54,127 nucleotides of DNA. It comes from Streptomyces montanisoli. GTDB taxonomy: Bacteria; Actinomycetota; Actinomycetes; Streptomycetales; Streptomycetaceae. A program made the position numbers and the translations under genes. Positions within the stretch are counted from its first letter, which is position 1; every line of letters begins with the position of its first letter. The stretch is from NCBI RefSeq assembly GCF_017813245.1, contig NZ_JAGIQL010000031.1, forward strand, positions 1 to 54,127. The letters run 5' to 3'. This document shows positions 17,394 to 25,064 of the stretch, one piece after another. The notes beneath the pieces are model-generated. The model ran no database searches. It was not told the origin of the DNA and saw nothing but the letters and a program-made list of their open reading frames with translations.

Positions 17394-18434
17394 ATGAAGG
17401 ATGACGACTCCGAAGACGACTCCACGGGGCCCGGCCCCGACGTCAACCGCGAAGCCACCCCCGACACCAACCCCAACGCCCTGGAGGACCGCCAGGCCAT
17501 GGGTCTCGGCAAGGCGTACAGCGACCGTGTCGACCCGCGGGACATGCAGCGGCTGTGCCTCGCCCTCACCCGCGTCGACACGGCCGCCCTGGCGGCGACC
17601 GCCGAGGACCCCGGCTCCGACGCCGCCACCCGCGTGGCGGCAGGCCACCTCCTGGCGCTGTACGGCGATCCCCGCATCGACGTCGACTCCCCGGCCATGC
17701 TCGACGTCCCCGCCGCACGCGTGCGGCTCGGCCTGCCCCAGGGGCGGGTGGACGAGGTGACCGCCGCCTGGCGGCACGTCGGGGTACGACGCGAGTGGAT
17801 CGCCAAGGAGGCGCCCGAGTACACGGCCGACATCGCCGCCTTCCGCATCGCCCGCTACCCGGTCACCAACGGCGAGTACCGCACGTTCCTCACGGAGACG
17901 AACGCGTCCATGCTGCCCAGCTCCTGGCAGTTCGGCCTGCATCCGACGCACCTGGCCAACCACCCGGTGTGGACGGTCACTCCCCGGGCGGCCGACGCGT
18001 ACGCGGCCTGGCTGTCGCGCCGCACGGGACGGCGCTTCCGGCTGCCCACCGAGGCCGAGTGGGAGTACGCGGCCGGGGGCGGCGACGGACGCGAGTTCCC
18101 GTGGGGCGACCACTTCGCCGCCGGCCGCGCCAACACCGCGGAGACCGGGCCCCTCACCACCACACCGGTGGGCACACACCCCGCCGGGCGCAGCCCGTTC
18201 GGCGCCGACGACATGGGCGGCAACGTCGAGGAGTACGTGGCCGACGACTACCGCCCCTACCCGGGCGGCGAGAGCGTCCCCGACGACCTGCTGGCCGGCG
18301 GCCGCCCGTACCGCGTCGCACGCGGCGGCAGCTTCACCCGCTACGGGGACCTGACCCGCTGCCGACGCCGCCACGGCTGGTTCCCGAAGGCCATCTACGC
18401 GATCGGCTTCCGGCTGGCCGAAACGCCGTCATGA
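17394..18434 (+). CDS. SUMF1/FGE-fold protein lacking the copper cysteines (ToxD-like)
   Basis: 346 residues: an Asp/Pro-rich N terminus, a helical part (about 30-125), then a formylglycine-generating-enzyme-like domain (RIARYPVTNGEYRTFL, GRRFRLPTEAEWEYAAGG, FPWGD, MGGNVEEYVADDY, RVARGGSF, ending AIGFRLAE). In true FGE two cysteines after RGGSY bind Cu(I); here that segment reads GGSFTRYGDLTRC and neither aligned position is Cys. It also lacks an EgtB-type HxxxHxE motif. It is therefore unlikely to make formylglycine in a sulfatase. AGAGGAGG precedes ATG. SUMF1-type proteins occur in toxoflavin-type operons. Confidence 0.82.
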   Translation: MKDDDSEDDSTGPGPDVNREATPDTNPNALEDRQAMGLGKAYSDRVDPRDMQRLCLALTRVDTAALAATAEDPGSDAATRVAAGHLLALYGDPRIDVDSPAMLDVPAARVRLGLPQGRVDEVTAAWRHVGVRREWIAKEAPEYTADIAAFRIARYPVTNGEYRTFLTETNASMLPSSWQFGLHPTHLANHPVWTVTPRAADAYAAWLSRRTGRRFRLPTEAEWEYAAGGGDGREFPWGDHFAAGRANTAETGPLTTTPVGTHPAGRSPFGADDMGGNVEEYVADDYRPYPGGESVPDDLLAGGRPYRVARGGSFTRYGDLTRCRRRHGWFPKAIYAIGFRLAETPS

Positions 18435-18499
18435 CGCCTGTGAACACCACGAGCAGCACGAGCACCACGATCCGCACAGAAACAGGAGGACGAGCCCGC

Positions 18500-19561
18500 A
18501 TGGCCGAAGACCCCGGCAACGACGTCACCGTGGGCACGATCGGGACCAGCCGCGTCATCGCCGCCTCGGTCACGACCGGCCGTGAACGGCTCGGCACGGT
18601 GGACGACTTCGTCGCGAACCTCAGTGACTTCGACCGCCGCGCCCGCGTCTGCCTCGCCGACCCCGGAACGGACACCGGCACACCGCTCTACCTCGACTAC
18701 ATCACCGCGCAGGTGATGGCGTGGACGAAGGACGAGCTCGACCTGCTGTCCCGCGTGACCGGCGAGATCGACACCCTGCTCGCCGACCGCTGGCCCGGGC
18801 TCCTGCCGACCGAAGTCCACTTGGTGAAGACCACCGGCCAGGAGGAGAGCCGGGCCGCCTACACCCGTCACACCGCAACCGTCGTCCTGCCCGCGGGCAA
18901 GATCACCCCCGCGCTCGGGCCGTCCCCGGGCGGCGACCCGCTCTTCCCACGCTCCAACACGACAGGACTGCGCGACATCCTGCTGCACGAACTCTTTCAC
19001 GTGATCAGCAAGAACAGCCCGGAACGCCGCAAGGCGCTCTACCGGCTCGTCGGCTACACCCAACTCGACGCCGTGGTCCCTCTCCCCGACGTGCCGTGGC
19101 CGGCCGCCGGCTGTGCCGCCAACCTCCCCGACCTGCGGATCACCAACCCGGACGCGCCCGGCCTCGACGTGTACATCACGCTCCCCGTCCCGCGGTCACC
19201 ACAGGAGGCGGGCGGGGCACGCGAGTTGGTCGAACGCCCGCTGCTGCCGCTGCTCGCGGCCGACCGCCCTTACGGCGGCGGCAGCTTCTTCGACTACCTC
19301 ACCTGGTCGTTCCTTGAGTTGAGACGAGACGGCACGGGCTGGGCGGTCGACACCACACCCGACGGCCGGCCCGTCGTCCACCCGATGGTGCCGGGATCCG
19401 CCCTGTGGCAGGCCTACCTGGACCGCGTCGGCCGCAATGTGCGGGGCGAGCTGTTCCATCCCGACGAGATCTGCGCCTCGAACTTCGTCCACGCGGCCCT
19501 CCTGCCCTCCGCCGCGCTGCTGACCAGCATGGACCACGTCCTCGCGGGTTCCAGGCGGTGA
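18500..19561 (+). CDS. HExxH metallopeptidase-like protein of the cluster
   Basis: 353 residues, not assigned to a named family. HELFH at residues 163-167 inside LRDILLHELFHVISKNSP is a zincin-type HExxH motif, and the later DEICASNF segment could give the third zinc ligand as in gluzincins (HPEEI..NF-like). No signal peptide or membrane segment, so it would act in the cytoplasm. It may be a peptidase or use the metal for another hydrolysis. The ATG at 18500 has AGGAGG 10 nt upstream; an in-frame ATG at 18431 overlaps the previous stop (ATGA) and would add 23 low-complexity residues. Confidence 0.65.
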   Translation: MAEDPGNDVTVGTIGTSRVIAASVTTGRERLGTVDDFVANLSDFDRRARVCLADPGTDTGTPLYLDYITAQVMAWTKDELDLLSRVTGEIDTLLADRWPGLLPTEVHLVKTTGQEESRAAYTRHTATVVLPAGKITPALGPSPGGDPLFPRSNTTGLRDILLHELFHVISKNSPERRKALYRLVGYTQLDAVVPLPDVPWPAAGCAANLPDLRITNPDAPGLDVYITLPVPRSPQEAGGARELVERPLLPLLAADRPYGGGSFFDYLTWSFLELRRDGTGWAVDTTPDGRPVVHPMVPGSALWQAYLDRVGRNVRGELFHPDEICASNFVHAALLPSAALLTSMDHVLAGSRR

Positions 19562-19563
19562 CC

Positions 19564-19995
19564 ATGAACGCGACCGGCGGCAGGGCGAGGCCGACGCGGC
19601 AGGAGGCGCGGCAGGAGGTGAGACAGGGGGCGCGGCAGGACGGATGCCGGACGCGCGACGTGCTCGGCAGCGTCGGCGACAAGTGGTCGCTGCTCGTCGT
19701 CTCCACGCTCACGTCGGGCCCGCTCCGCTTCACGGAGCTCAAGCGGTCCGTCGAGGGCGTCAGCCAGCGCATGCTCACCGTCACACTGCGCGACCTGGAG
19801 CGCGACGGGATCCTGGTCCGTACCGTCCGCAGCGTCATGCCGCCCCACGTCAGCTACGAGCTCACCCCGATGGGCAGGACCCTCCGCGACGCCATCGCCC
19901 CGCTGCTGGAATGGAGCAGGGCCCATCTGCGCCACATCGACGCCGCCCGCGCACGCTTCCACGGCCGCGCCGGGCGCATGGACGGTGACGGCTGA
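19564..19995 (+). CDS. HxlR-family transcriptional regulator
   Basis: 143-residue winged-helix protein: CRTRDVLGSVGDKWSLLVVSTLTSGPLRFTELKRSVEGVSQRMLTVTLRDLERDGILVRT is the full HxlR core, with the usual Cys at its front, which in some relatives senses redox or electrophiles. It follows the HExxH gene by 2 bp on the same strand, so it is probably the cluster's own regulator. A candidate target is the dyad at 11415-11435. The N terminus is Arg/Gln-rich. Confidence 0.87.
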   Translation: MNATGGRARPTRQEARQEVRQGARQDGCRTRDVLGSVGDKWSLLVVSTLTSGPLRFTELKRSVEGVSQRMLTVTLRDLERDGILVRTVRSVMPPHVSYELTPMGRTLRDAIAPLLEWSRAHLRHIDAARARFHGRAGRMDGDG

Positions 19996-20043
19996 GGCAC
20001 CGCCCGGGCCGGGTGCGCCCGAGAGGCGGCCGCGCTCGCGGGG

Positions 20044-20697
20044 TCAGGCCGTGTTCGGCCCGGAGTCGAGCAGCGTCGCCCCGATGCCCGCGACCACCGC
20101 GGTGAGGCCCGTGGCGAAGCCCTCGTCCTGGTGGGTGAAGATCTCGTGGCCCACGGCCGCCGCCGTCGGGAAGTCCGCGAGGCGGCGGGCGCGCGCGTCC
20201 AGGTCGAGGCCGGTCTCCTCGGTGCCGGGTCGCGTCGTCGACTGCTCCTCGATGACGAAGCCGATGGTGTAGCTGTACGCGGTCGCCCAGGCGCGCCCGG
20301 CCGCCCGCGGGGTGAAGCCCGCCGTGACGAGGGTGTTCAGGTACGCCTCCATGGGGCGGGCGTAGGTGGTGTCCGTGAAGAGTGTGCCGCTGTAGACCTT
20401 GGCGCCGTCGCGGTAGCGCAGCAGATGGTCGCGCAGGCCGTGCATCGCGGTGGTGAGGGCCTCGCGCCAGTCCTCGGGCGGGTGCTCGGGGAAGTCGGCC
20501 GCCATCCGCCGCATCATCTCGGTCGCCATCTCGTCGAGCAGCGCCTGCTTGTCCTTGAAGTGCCAGTACAGCGCGGGCGCCTTCACGCCCAGTTCGCCCG
20601 CGATGGCGCGGAGTGTGAGCCCGTTGAGCCCCACGTCGTTGAGGAGCCGCAGGGCGGTGCGGGCGACGAGGGGACGGTCGAGTCGGGAGGTGGCCAC
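20044..20697 (-). CDS. TetR-family repressor (TetR_C_1 type)
   Basis: 217 residues. The N-terminal HTH (ARTALRLLNDVGLNGLTLRAIAGELGVKAPALYWHFKDKQALLDEMA) and the long C-terminal domain with AYSYTIGFVIEEQ are like tetracycline-repressor-type proteins. It is divergent from the FAD monooxygenase gene. Two matching palindromes (CTTAAC..GTTAAG) in the gap are evident operators, so the pair is probably a drug- or metabolite-inducible unit. GTG start at 20697. Confidence 0.9.
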   Translation of the reverse strand: MATSRLDRPLVARTALRLLNDVGLNGLTLRAIAGELGVKAPALYWHFKDKQALLDEMATEMMRRMAADFPEHPPEDWREALTTAMHGLRDHLLRYRDGAKVYSGTLFTDTTYARPMEAYLNTLVTAGFTPRAAGRAWATAYSYTIGFVIEEQSTTRPGTEETGLDLDARARRLADFPTAAAVGHEIFTHQDEGFATGLTAVVAGIGATLLDSGPNTA

Positions 20698-20738
20698 GGC
20701 GCCAATCTATCGCCGCGCGCCGGGCACGGCCTTGACAA

Positions 20739-20753
20739 CTTAACGCCGTTAAG
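20739..20753. promoter_or_regulatory. TetR operator 1, CTTAACGCCGTTAAG
   Basis: 15-bp palindrome with 7-bp arms in the divergent tetR/monooxygenase gap, overlapping a TTGACA -35-like box at 20732. It shares CTTAAC...GTTAAG with the second copy at 20775. Confidence 0.75.
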
Positions 20754-20768
20754 GGCACGCTCACGGAC

Positions 20769-22223
20769 ATGGAACTTAACAACGTTAAGGACGTGGACGT
20801 GGACGTGGACGTGCTCGTCGTAGGCGCGGGCCCCGCCGGGCTCGCCCTCGCCTGCGACCTGCGCCGGCGCGGGGTCGACGTGCTGGTGGCGGAGAAGGCG
20901 GACGCCCTGTTCCCCGGCTCGCGCGGCAAGGGCATGCAGCCGCGCACGCTGGAGGTGCTGGACGACCTGGGCGTCATACGCGACGTGCTGACCCACGGCG
21001 GCCCCATGCCGGTGCCGATGATGTGGCGGAACGGCGAGCGCCTGGGCGAGCGGCCCATGTTCGCGCCGGTGGAGCCCAGCGAGGCCGAGCCGTACAACCT
21101 CGCGTGGACGATCCCGCAGTGGCGTACGCAGGAGATCCTGCACGCACGCCTGGTACGCCTCGGTGGCCGTGTCGCGTTCGGCGAGGAGCTGACGGGCCTG
21201 ACGCAGGACGGCACGTCGGTCGCGGCGGTGTTCGCCTCCGGCCGGCGCGTGAGCGCCCGGTACGCGGTCGCCGCGGACGGCGGGCGCAGCACGGTGCGCC
21301 GGCTGCTGGGCGTGGCGATGCGCGGCGAGGACGTCGCGCCCACGCCGATGGTGGTGGCCGACGTGCGCATCCCCGCTCTCGACCGTGACCACTGGCACAC
21401 GTTCGCCGGGGAGGGCGAGGGCGCCGGGGCGGACGAGGGCGGGCACTTCCTCGCGCTGTGCCCGCTGCCGGGTACCGCGGACTTCCAGCTCGCCGCGAGC
21501 CTGCCGCCCGGTTCGGCGCCCGACCTCTCGCCCGACGGGGTACGCGGCCTCGTCGCGGCCCGTACGCACCTGGCGGCGTCCGATGTGGCGGAGGTCGCGT
21601 GGTCGTCCGACTTCCGGCCGCGTGCCGCGCTCGCCGACCGTTTCCGCGTGGGACGTGTCTTCCTCGCGGGCGATGCCGCGCATGTCCACTCGCCCGCAGG
21701 CGGCCAGGGCCTCAACACCAGCGTCCAGGACGCGTACAACCTCGGCTGGAAGCTCGGCCAGGTGCTGCGGGCGGGCGCCCCCGACGCGCTGCTCGACACG
21801 TACGAGGGCGAACGGCGCCCGGTGGCGGCCGGGATGCTCGGCCTGTCCACACGGATCCACCGCGGTCAGGAGCAGCGCGGCGAGAAGACCCGCCAGCTCG
21901 GCCTCACCTACCGGACGGGCCCCCTCGCGTCGGGCGCCGCCGGCGCTCTCGCGGCGGGCGACAGGGCGCCCGACGGCCCGCTGCCCGACGGGACGACGAT
22001 CTTCGACGCCCTGCGCGGCCCGCACTTCACGCTCCTGCGGATGGCGACGGACGCCCCGCTGCCCGACGGCCTGCCGGCCGCCGTGCGCGTGCGGGAGCAG
22101 CCTGCCGCGTACGCCCCCTACGGCAAGGGCCTCTTCCTCGTGCGTCCTGACGGCCATATCGGCTGGGCCGGCGAGGACGCCGGCGGCCTGCGCCCCTGGC
22201 TGCGGTCCGTCGGCCTGGCCTGA
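20769..22223 (+). CDS. FAD-dependent aromatic monooxygenase (PheA/TfdB, Rdm-type)
   Basis: 484 residues, class A flavoprotein hydroxylase. VLVVGAGPAGLALACDL is the dinucleotide-binding motif, DGGRSTVRRLLG the DG motif, and RVGRVFLAGDAAHVHSPAGGQGLNTSVQDAYNLGWKL the GD motif. The C-terminal thioredoxin-like domain (GLFLVRPDGHIGWAGED) is typical. It would hydroxylate an aromatic or polyketide-like compound with NAD(P)H. TetR operator 2 covers codons 3-7 from ATG 20769, so translation may instead start at one of the GTG codons 20793-20811. Adjacent to the azapteridine-like cluster it might detoxify or tailor its product, but it has its own TetR. Confidence 0.87.
   Translation: MELNNVKDVDVDVDVLVVGAGPAGLALACDLRRRGVDVLVAEKADALFPGSRGKGMQPRTLEVLDDLGVIRDVLTHGGPMPVPMMWRNGERLGERPMFAPVEPSEAEPYNLAWTIPQWRTQEILHARLVRLGGRVAFGEELTGLTQDGTSVAAVFASGRRVSARYAVAADGGRSTVRRLLGVAMRGEDVAPTPMVVADVRIPALDRDHWHTFAGEGEGAGADEGGHFLALCPLPGTADFQLAASLPPGSAPDLSPDGVRGLVAARTHLAASDVAEVAWSSDFRPRAALADRFRVGRVFLAGDAAHVHSPAGGQGLNTSVQDAYNLGWKLGQVLRAGAPDALLDTYEGERRPVAAGMLGLSTRIHRGQEQRGEKTRQLGLTYRTGPLASGAAGALAAGDRAPDGPLPDGTTIFDALRGPHFTLLRMATDAPLPDGLPAAVRVREQPAAYAPYGKGLFLVRPDGHIGWAGEDAGGLRPWLRSVGLA
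20775..20789. promoter_or_regulatory. TetR operator 2, CTTAACAACGTTAAG
   Basis: Second copy of the CTTAAC..GTTAAG palindrome, 36 bp (centre to centre) from the first, just after the first possible start codon of the monooxygenase gene. It supports binding of two TetR dimers. Confidence 0.72.
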
Positions 22224-22277
22224 CAGCGACGGGGCACCGGCGGGGTACCCGCGAGGAAAAGAGTCAGGCATACCCAC

Positions 22278-22313
22278 CGCCGCCACCGGTCATGCCACGC
22301 ACCGGTGGCGGCG
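22278..22313 (+). terminator. Hairpin terminator after the monooxygenase gene
   Basis: 13-bp perfect arms CGCCGCCACCGGT and ACCGGTGGCGGCG with a 10-nt loop, 55 bp past the stop. There is no long T-run, as is common in Streptomyces. Confidence 0.75.
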
Positions 22314-22383
22314 TTCGCTCTCCTGGCTGAAATTTTTCCCGTTCGTACGTGGTTGATCCTTTGGGGGACCTACCCTTCGACAG

Positions 22384-23619
22384 GTGAGCCAGACGATGTC
22401 CCAAGAGTCCGACGCCGAACTGCCCGGCGAAGTCGCACTTCCGGGCGTGCTGCCCGAGGAGCTGCGCGCCGAGCTCGTCGCGTTCCGGCGGGACATGCAC
22501 ATGCACCCCGAGCTCGGGCACCAGGAGGTCAGGGCCACCGCCGCGCTCAAGCAAAGGCTGGAAGAAGCCGGTCTCGCGCCCCGCGTGCTCTCCATGGGGA
22601 CGGGCCTGATGTGCGACATCGGCACGCCCGACCCCGCGCGTCCCATGCTCGCCCTGCGCGCCGACATCGACGCGCTGCCCATCCCGGACACCAAGGACGG
22701 CGTCCCCTACCGCTCCACCGTGCCCGACCGTGCGCACGCGTGCGGTCACGACGTGCACACGACGGTCGTGCTCGGCGCCGGGCTCGTCCTCGCCGACCTG
22801 CACAGGCGCGGTCTGCTGCCGCACGCCGTGCGCCTCGTCTTCCAGCCCGCAGAGGAGGTGCTGCCCGGCGGCGCCCCCGAGGCCGTCGAGTCCGGGGTGC
22901 TGGACGGCGTGGGCCGCATCCTCGCCGTGCACTGCGACCCCAAGGTCGACGCGGGACGCATCGGGCTGCGCGTCGGCCCCATCACGTCCGCCTGCGACCG
23001 CGTCGAGATCGCGCTCGACGGCCCCGGCGGGCACACCGCGCGCCCGCACCTGACGACCGACCTCGTCACGGCCGCCGCCAAGGTCGCCACCGACGTGCCC
23101 GCGCTCCTCGCGCGCAGGGTCGACACGCGCTCCGGGCTCGTGCTCACGTGGGGCCGCATCGCGTCGGGACACGCGGCCAACGTCATCCCGCAGCACGCGG
23201 AGCTGTCCGGCACGGTGCGCTGCCTCGACCTCGCCGCCTGGCACGACGCGCCCGACCTCGTGCACGCGGCCGTGGACGAGGTGGCGGCGCTGCACCACGC
23301 CAAGACGGAGATCACGTACGTGCGCGGCGTGCCGCCCGTCGTCAACGACCCCGCCATGGCCGATCTGCTGCGCGCCGCGCACACCGTGCGGCGCGGCGCC
23401 GACGCCGTCGAGGACACCGAGCAGAGCCTCGGCGGCGAGGACTTCTCCTGGTACCTGGAGGACGTGCCGGGCGCCATGGCGCGCCTCGGCGTACGCCCGC
23501 CCGGCGAGGGCGCGCACTACGACCTCCACCGGGGCGACTTCGACGTCGACGAACAGGCGATCAAGGTGGGGGTCGAGCTGTTCACGGCCGCCGCGCTGCT
23601 CGACGGCAACCGGCTGTAA
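22384..23619 (+). CDS. M20-family amidohydrolase/aminoacylase
   Basis: 411-residue metallohydrolase of the M20D type (hippurate hydrolase/IAA-amino acid hydrolase-like), cleaving N-acyl amino acids or similar amides. Metal-site motifs are ALRADIDALP, HACGHDVHTT, FQPAEEVLPGG, AVHCDP, and near the C terminus LGGEDFSWY. The dimerisation domain follows GGHTARPH. Cytoplasmic. Start is GTG 22384 or ATG 22396. It lies between a terminator and the BMP gene; no functional link to nucleosides is evident. Confidence 0.88.
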   Translation: MSQTMSQESDAELPGEVALPGVLPEELRAELVAFRRDMHMHPELGHQEVRATAALKQRLEEAGLAPRVLSMGTGLMCDIGTPDPARPMLALRADIDALPIPDTKDGVPYRSTVPDRAHACGHDVHTTVVLGAGLVLADLHRRGLLPHAVRLVFQPAEEVLPGGAPEAVESGVLDGVGRILAVHCDPKVDAGRIGLRVGPITSACDRVEIALDGPGGHTARPHLTTDLVTAAAKVATDVPALLARRVDTRSGLVLTWGRIASGHAANVIPQHAELSGTVRCLDLAAWHDAPDLVHAAVDEVAALHHAKTEITYVRGVPPVVNDPAMADLLRAAHTVRRGADAVEDTEQSLGGEDFSWYLEDVPGAMARLGVRPPGEGAHYDLHRGDFDVDEQAIKVGVELFTAAALLDGNRL

Positions 23620-23684
23620 CCGCAGGCGACACCTTCTGTTCGCGACGATCCGATAACGGCTTCCGTAGGGGCCTTTATCTGACA

Positions 23685-23697
23685 TCTACGCGCGTTA
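23685..23697. promoter_or_regulatory. Imperfect CTACGCGCGTnA operator-like site upstream of the BMP gene
   Basis: TCTACGCGCGTTA lies 60-73 bp before the BMP start and merges into TACGAT, a possible -10 box. It differs by one base from the perfect 12-bp palindrome before the ABC operon (24945) and add (43929). Probably a shared regulator site. Confidence 0.55.
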
Positions 23698-23757
23698 CGA
23701 TCGCCGCGAAACCAGCGCCGGAAGAGGCGCTTCGGTCAGTTTGAAGGGACCACCCTC

Positions 23758-24822
23758 TTGCGCCGGGTAACCAGGATCGCCGCGTCGGGCATAGCCTCCG
23801 CCGCGCTCGCGCTGTCTGTCGCCGCCTGCGGCAGCACGTCGGAACAGAAGGCACAGGATGACGCTTCCTCGAGCGCTTCCGGTGCCAAGGGCGGCGTCAA
23901 GGTCGGCGTCGCCTACGACGTCGGTGGTCGTGGTGACCACTCCTTCAACGACTCGGCCGCGCGCGGCATCGACAAGGCCAAGAAGCAGTTCGGCGGCAGT
24001 GTCAAGGAGCTGACGGCGAAGACGACGGACACCGAGGCCGACCGCCTCGACCGCCTCTCGCAGCTCGCGCAGGCCGGCTACAACCCGGTCGTCGGCATCG
24101 GCTACGCGTACGCGAACTCGATGAAGCAGGCCGCCGCCAAGTTCCCGAACACGACCTTCGGCATCGTCGACTCCTCGGTCGACGCGAAGAACGTCGACAG
24201 TATCGTCTTCACCGAGGCCGAGAGCTCCTACCTCGGCGGTGTCGCCGCCGCGCTGAAGACGAAGAGCGACCAGGTGGGCTTCATCGGCGGTGTGGACGTG
24301 CCGCTGATCAAGAAGTTCCAGGCGGGTTACGTGCAGGGTGTGCACGACACCAACCCGAAGATCAAGGTGGACGTGCAGTACCTGTCGCACGGCTCGGACA
24401 CCTCCGGCTTCGCCAGCCCCGACAAGGGCAAGGCGGCCGCGCAGGGCATGCTCGACAAGGGCGCGGACGTCATCTTCGCGGCGGCCGGCTCGTCCGGTTC
24501 CGGCTCGATCGAGGCCGTCCACGGCAAGAAGGGCGCCTGGGCGATCGGCGTCGACTCCGACCAGTACAACCAGCCGTCGCTGTCGCAGTACAAGTCGTCG
24601 ATCCTGACGTCCGTCGTGAAGAACGTCGACGTCGGCGTGTACGACCTGGTCAAGTCGGTCCACGACAAGAAGCCGCTGACCGGCACCAACACGTACTCGC
24701 TCGCGAAGGACGGCGTCTCGCTGACCTACAGCGGCGGCTACATCGACGACATCAAGTCGAAGATCGACGCGGCCAAGCAGTCGATCATCGACGGCAAGGT
24801 CAAGGTCAAGACCACTCCGTGA
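23758..24822 (+). CDS. BMP-family (BmpA/Med) nucleoside-binding lipoprotein
   Basis: 354 residues. The signal peptide has lipobox LSVAAC with Cys24, so the protein is a membrane-anchored solute-binding lipoprotein. VGVAYDVGGRGDHSFNDSAARG, NPVVGIGYAYA, FIGGVDVPLIKKFQAGY and AIGVDSDQYNQPS are the BMP/PnrA purine-nucleoside-binding core. It is the binding component for the ABC importer downstream (25065-29121). TTG start at 23758 behind GAAGGG. A strong terminator follows, so ligand-binding protein and permease operon are separate transcripts sharing an operator motif. Confidence 0.92.
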   Translation: MRRVTRIAASGIASAALALSVAACGSTSEQKAQDDASSSASGAKGGVKVGVAYDVGGRGDHSFNDSAARGIDKAKKQFGGSVKELTAKTTDTEADRLDRLSQLAQAGYNPVVGIGYAYANSMKQAAAKFPNTTFGIVDSSVDAKNVDSIVFTEAESSYLGGVAAALKTKSDQVGFIGGVDVPLIKKFQAGYVQGVHDTNPKIKVDVQYLSHGSDTSGFASPDKGKAAAQGMLDKGADVIFAAAGSSGSGSIEAVHGKKGAWAIGVDSDQYNQPSLSQYKSSILTSVVKNVDVGVYDLVKSVHDKKPLTGTNTYSLAKDGVSLTYSGGYIDDIKSKIDAAKQSIIDGKVKVKTTP

Positions 24823-24830
24823 CCCGTGCC

Positions 24831-24868
24831 GGCCCGGTGAGGCGGTCTTCCGCACCGCTCACCGGGCC
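24831..24868 (+). terminator. Strong hairpin terminator after the BMP gene
   Basis: GGCCCGGTGAG pairs with CTCACCGGGCC, extended inward by GCGGT/ACCGC with a one-base bulge. It starts 8 bp after the stop. Confidence 0.85.
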
Positions 24869-24944
24869 TGCGCCATGTCCGCGGGGTTCGCCCGCACACG
24901 GCTCGTCCACAGGCAATCGTTCGAGCCATAACGAAGTGTCAACT

Positions 24945-24956
24945 CTACGCGCGTAG
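24945..24956. promoter_or_regulatory. Operator-like palindrome CTACGCGCGTAG before the nucleoside ABC operon
   Basis: Perfect 12-bp palindrome about 110 bp before the ATPase gene, in an AT-richer promoter patch (GTGTCAAC before it, GATAAATT after it). The identical 12-mer stands before add at 43929 and a one-mismatch copy before the BMP gene. Confidence 0.65.
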
Positions 24957-24981
24957 TGGGGAGTTGGCGATAAATTACGCG

Positions 24982-25021
24982 TTGGGGGCACCCCCGGCCG
25001 AAGGCTGGGGGAGTCACCCAA
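24982..25021. repeat. Streptomyces-type intergenic stem-loop repeat
   Basis: CCCCCGGCC-GAA-GGCTGGGGG stem-loop flanked by complementary TTGGG/CCCAA. This word (CCCCCGGCCGAAGGCTGGGGG) is, from memory, a common dispersed intergenic element in Streptomyces genomes. Here it lies in the 5' untranslated region of the ABC operon. Confidence 0.6.
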
Positions 25022-25064
25022 CGCCCCCCTCCCCACCCCTCCTTACCATCGAGGAGAGTGCGCC

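Noticed and set aside
17394..18434. Sulfatase-activating formylglycine enzyme
   Set aside because: No sulfatase gene nearby and the copper cysteines are missing.
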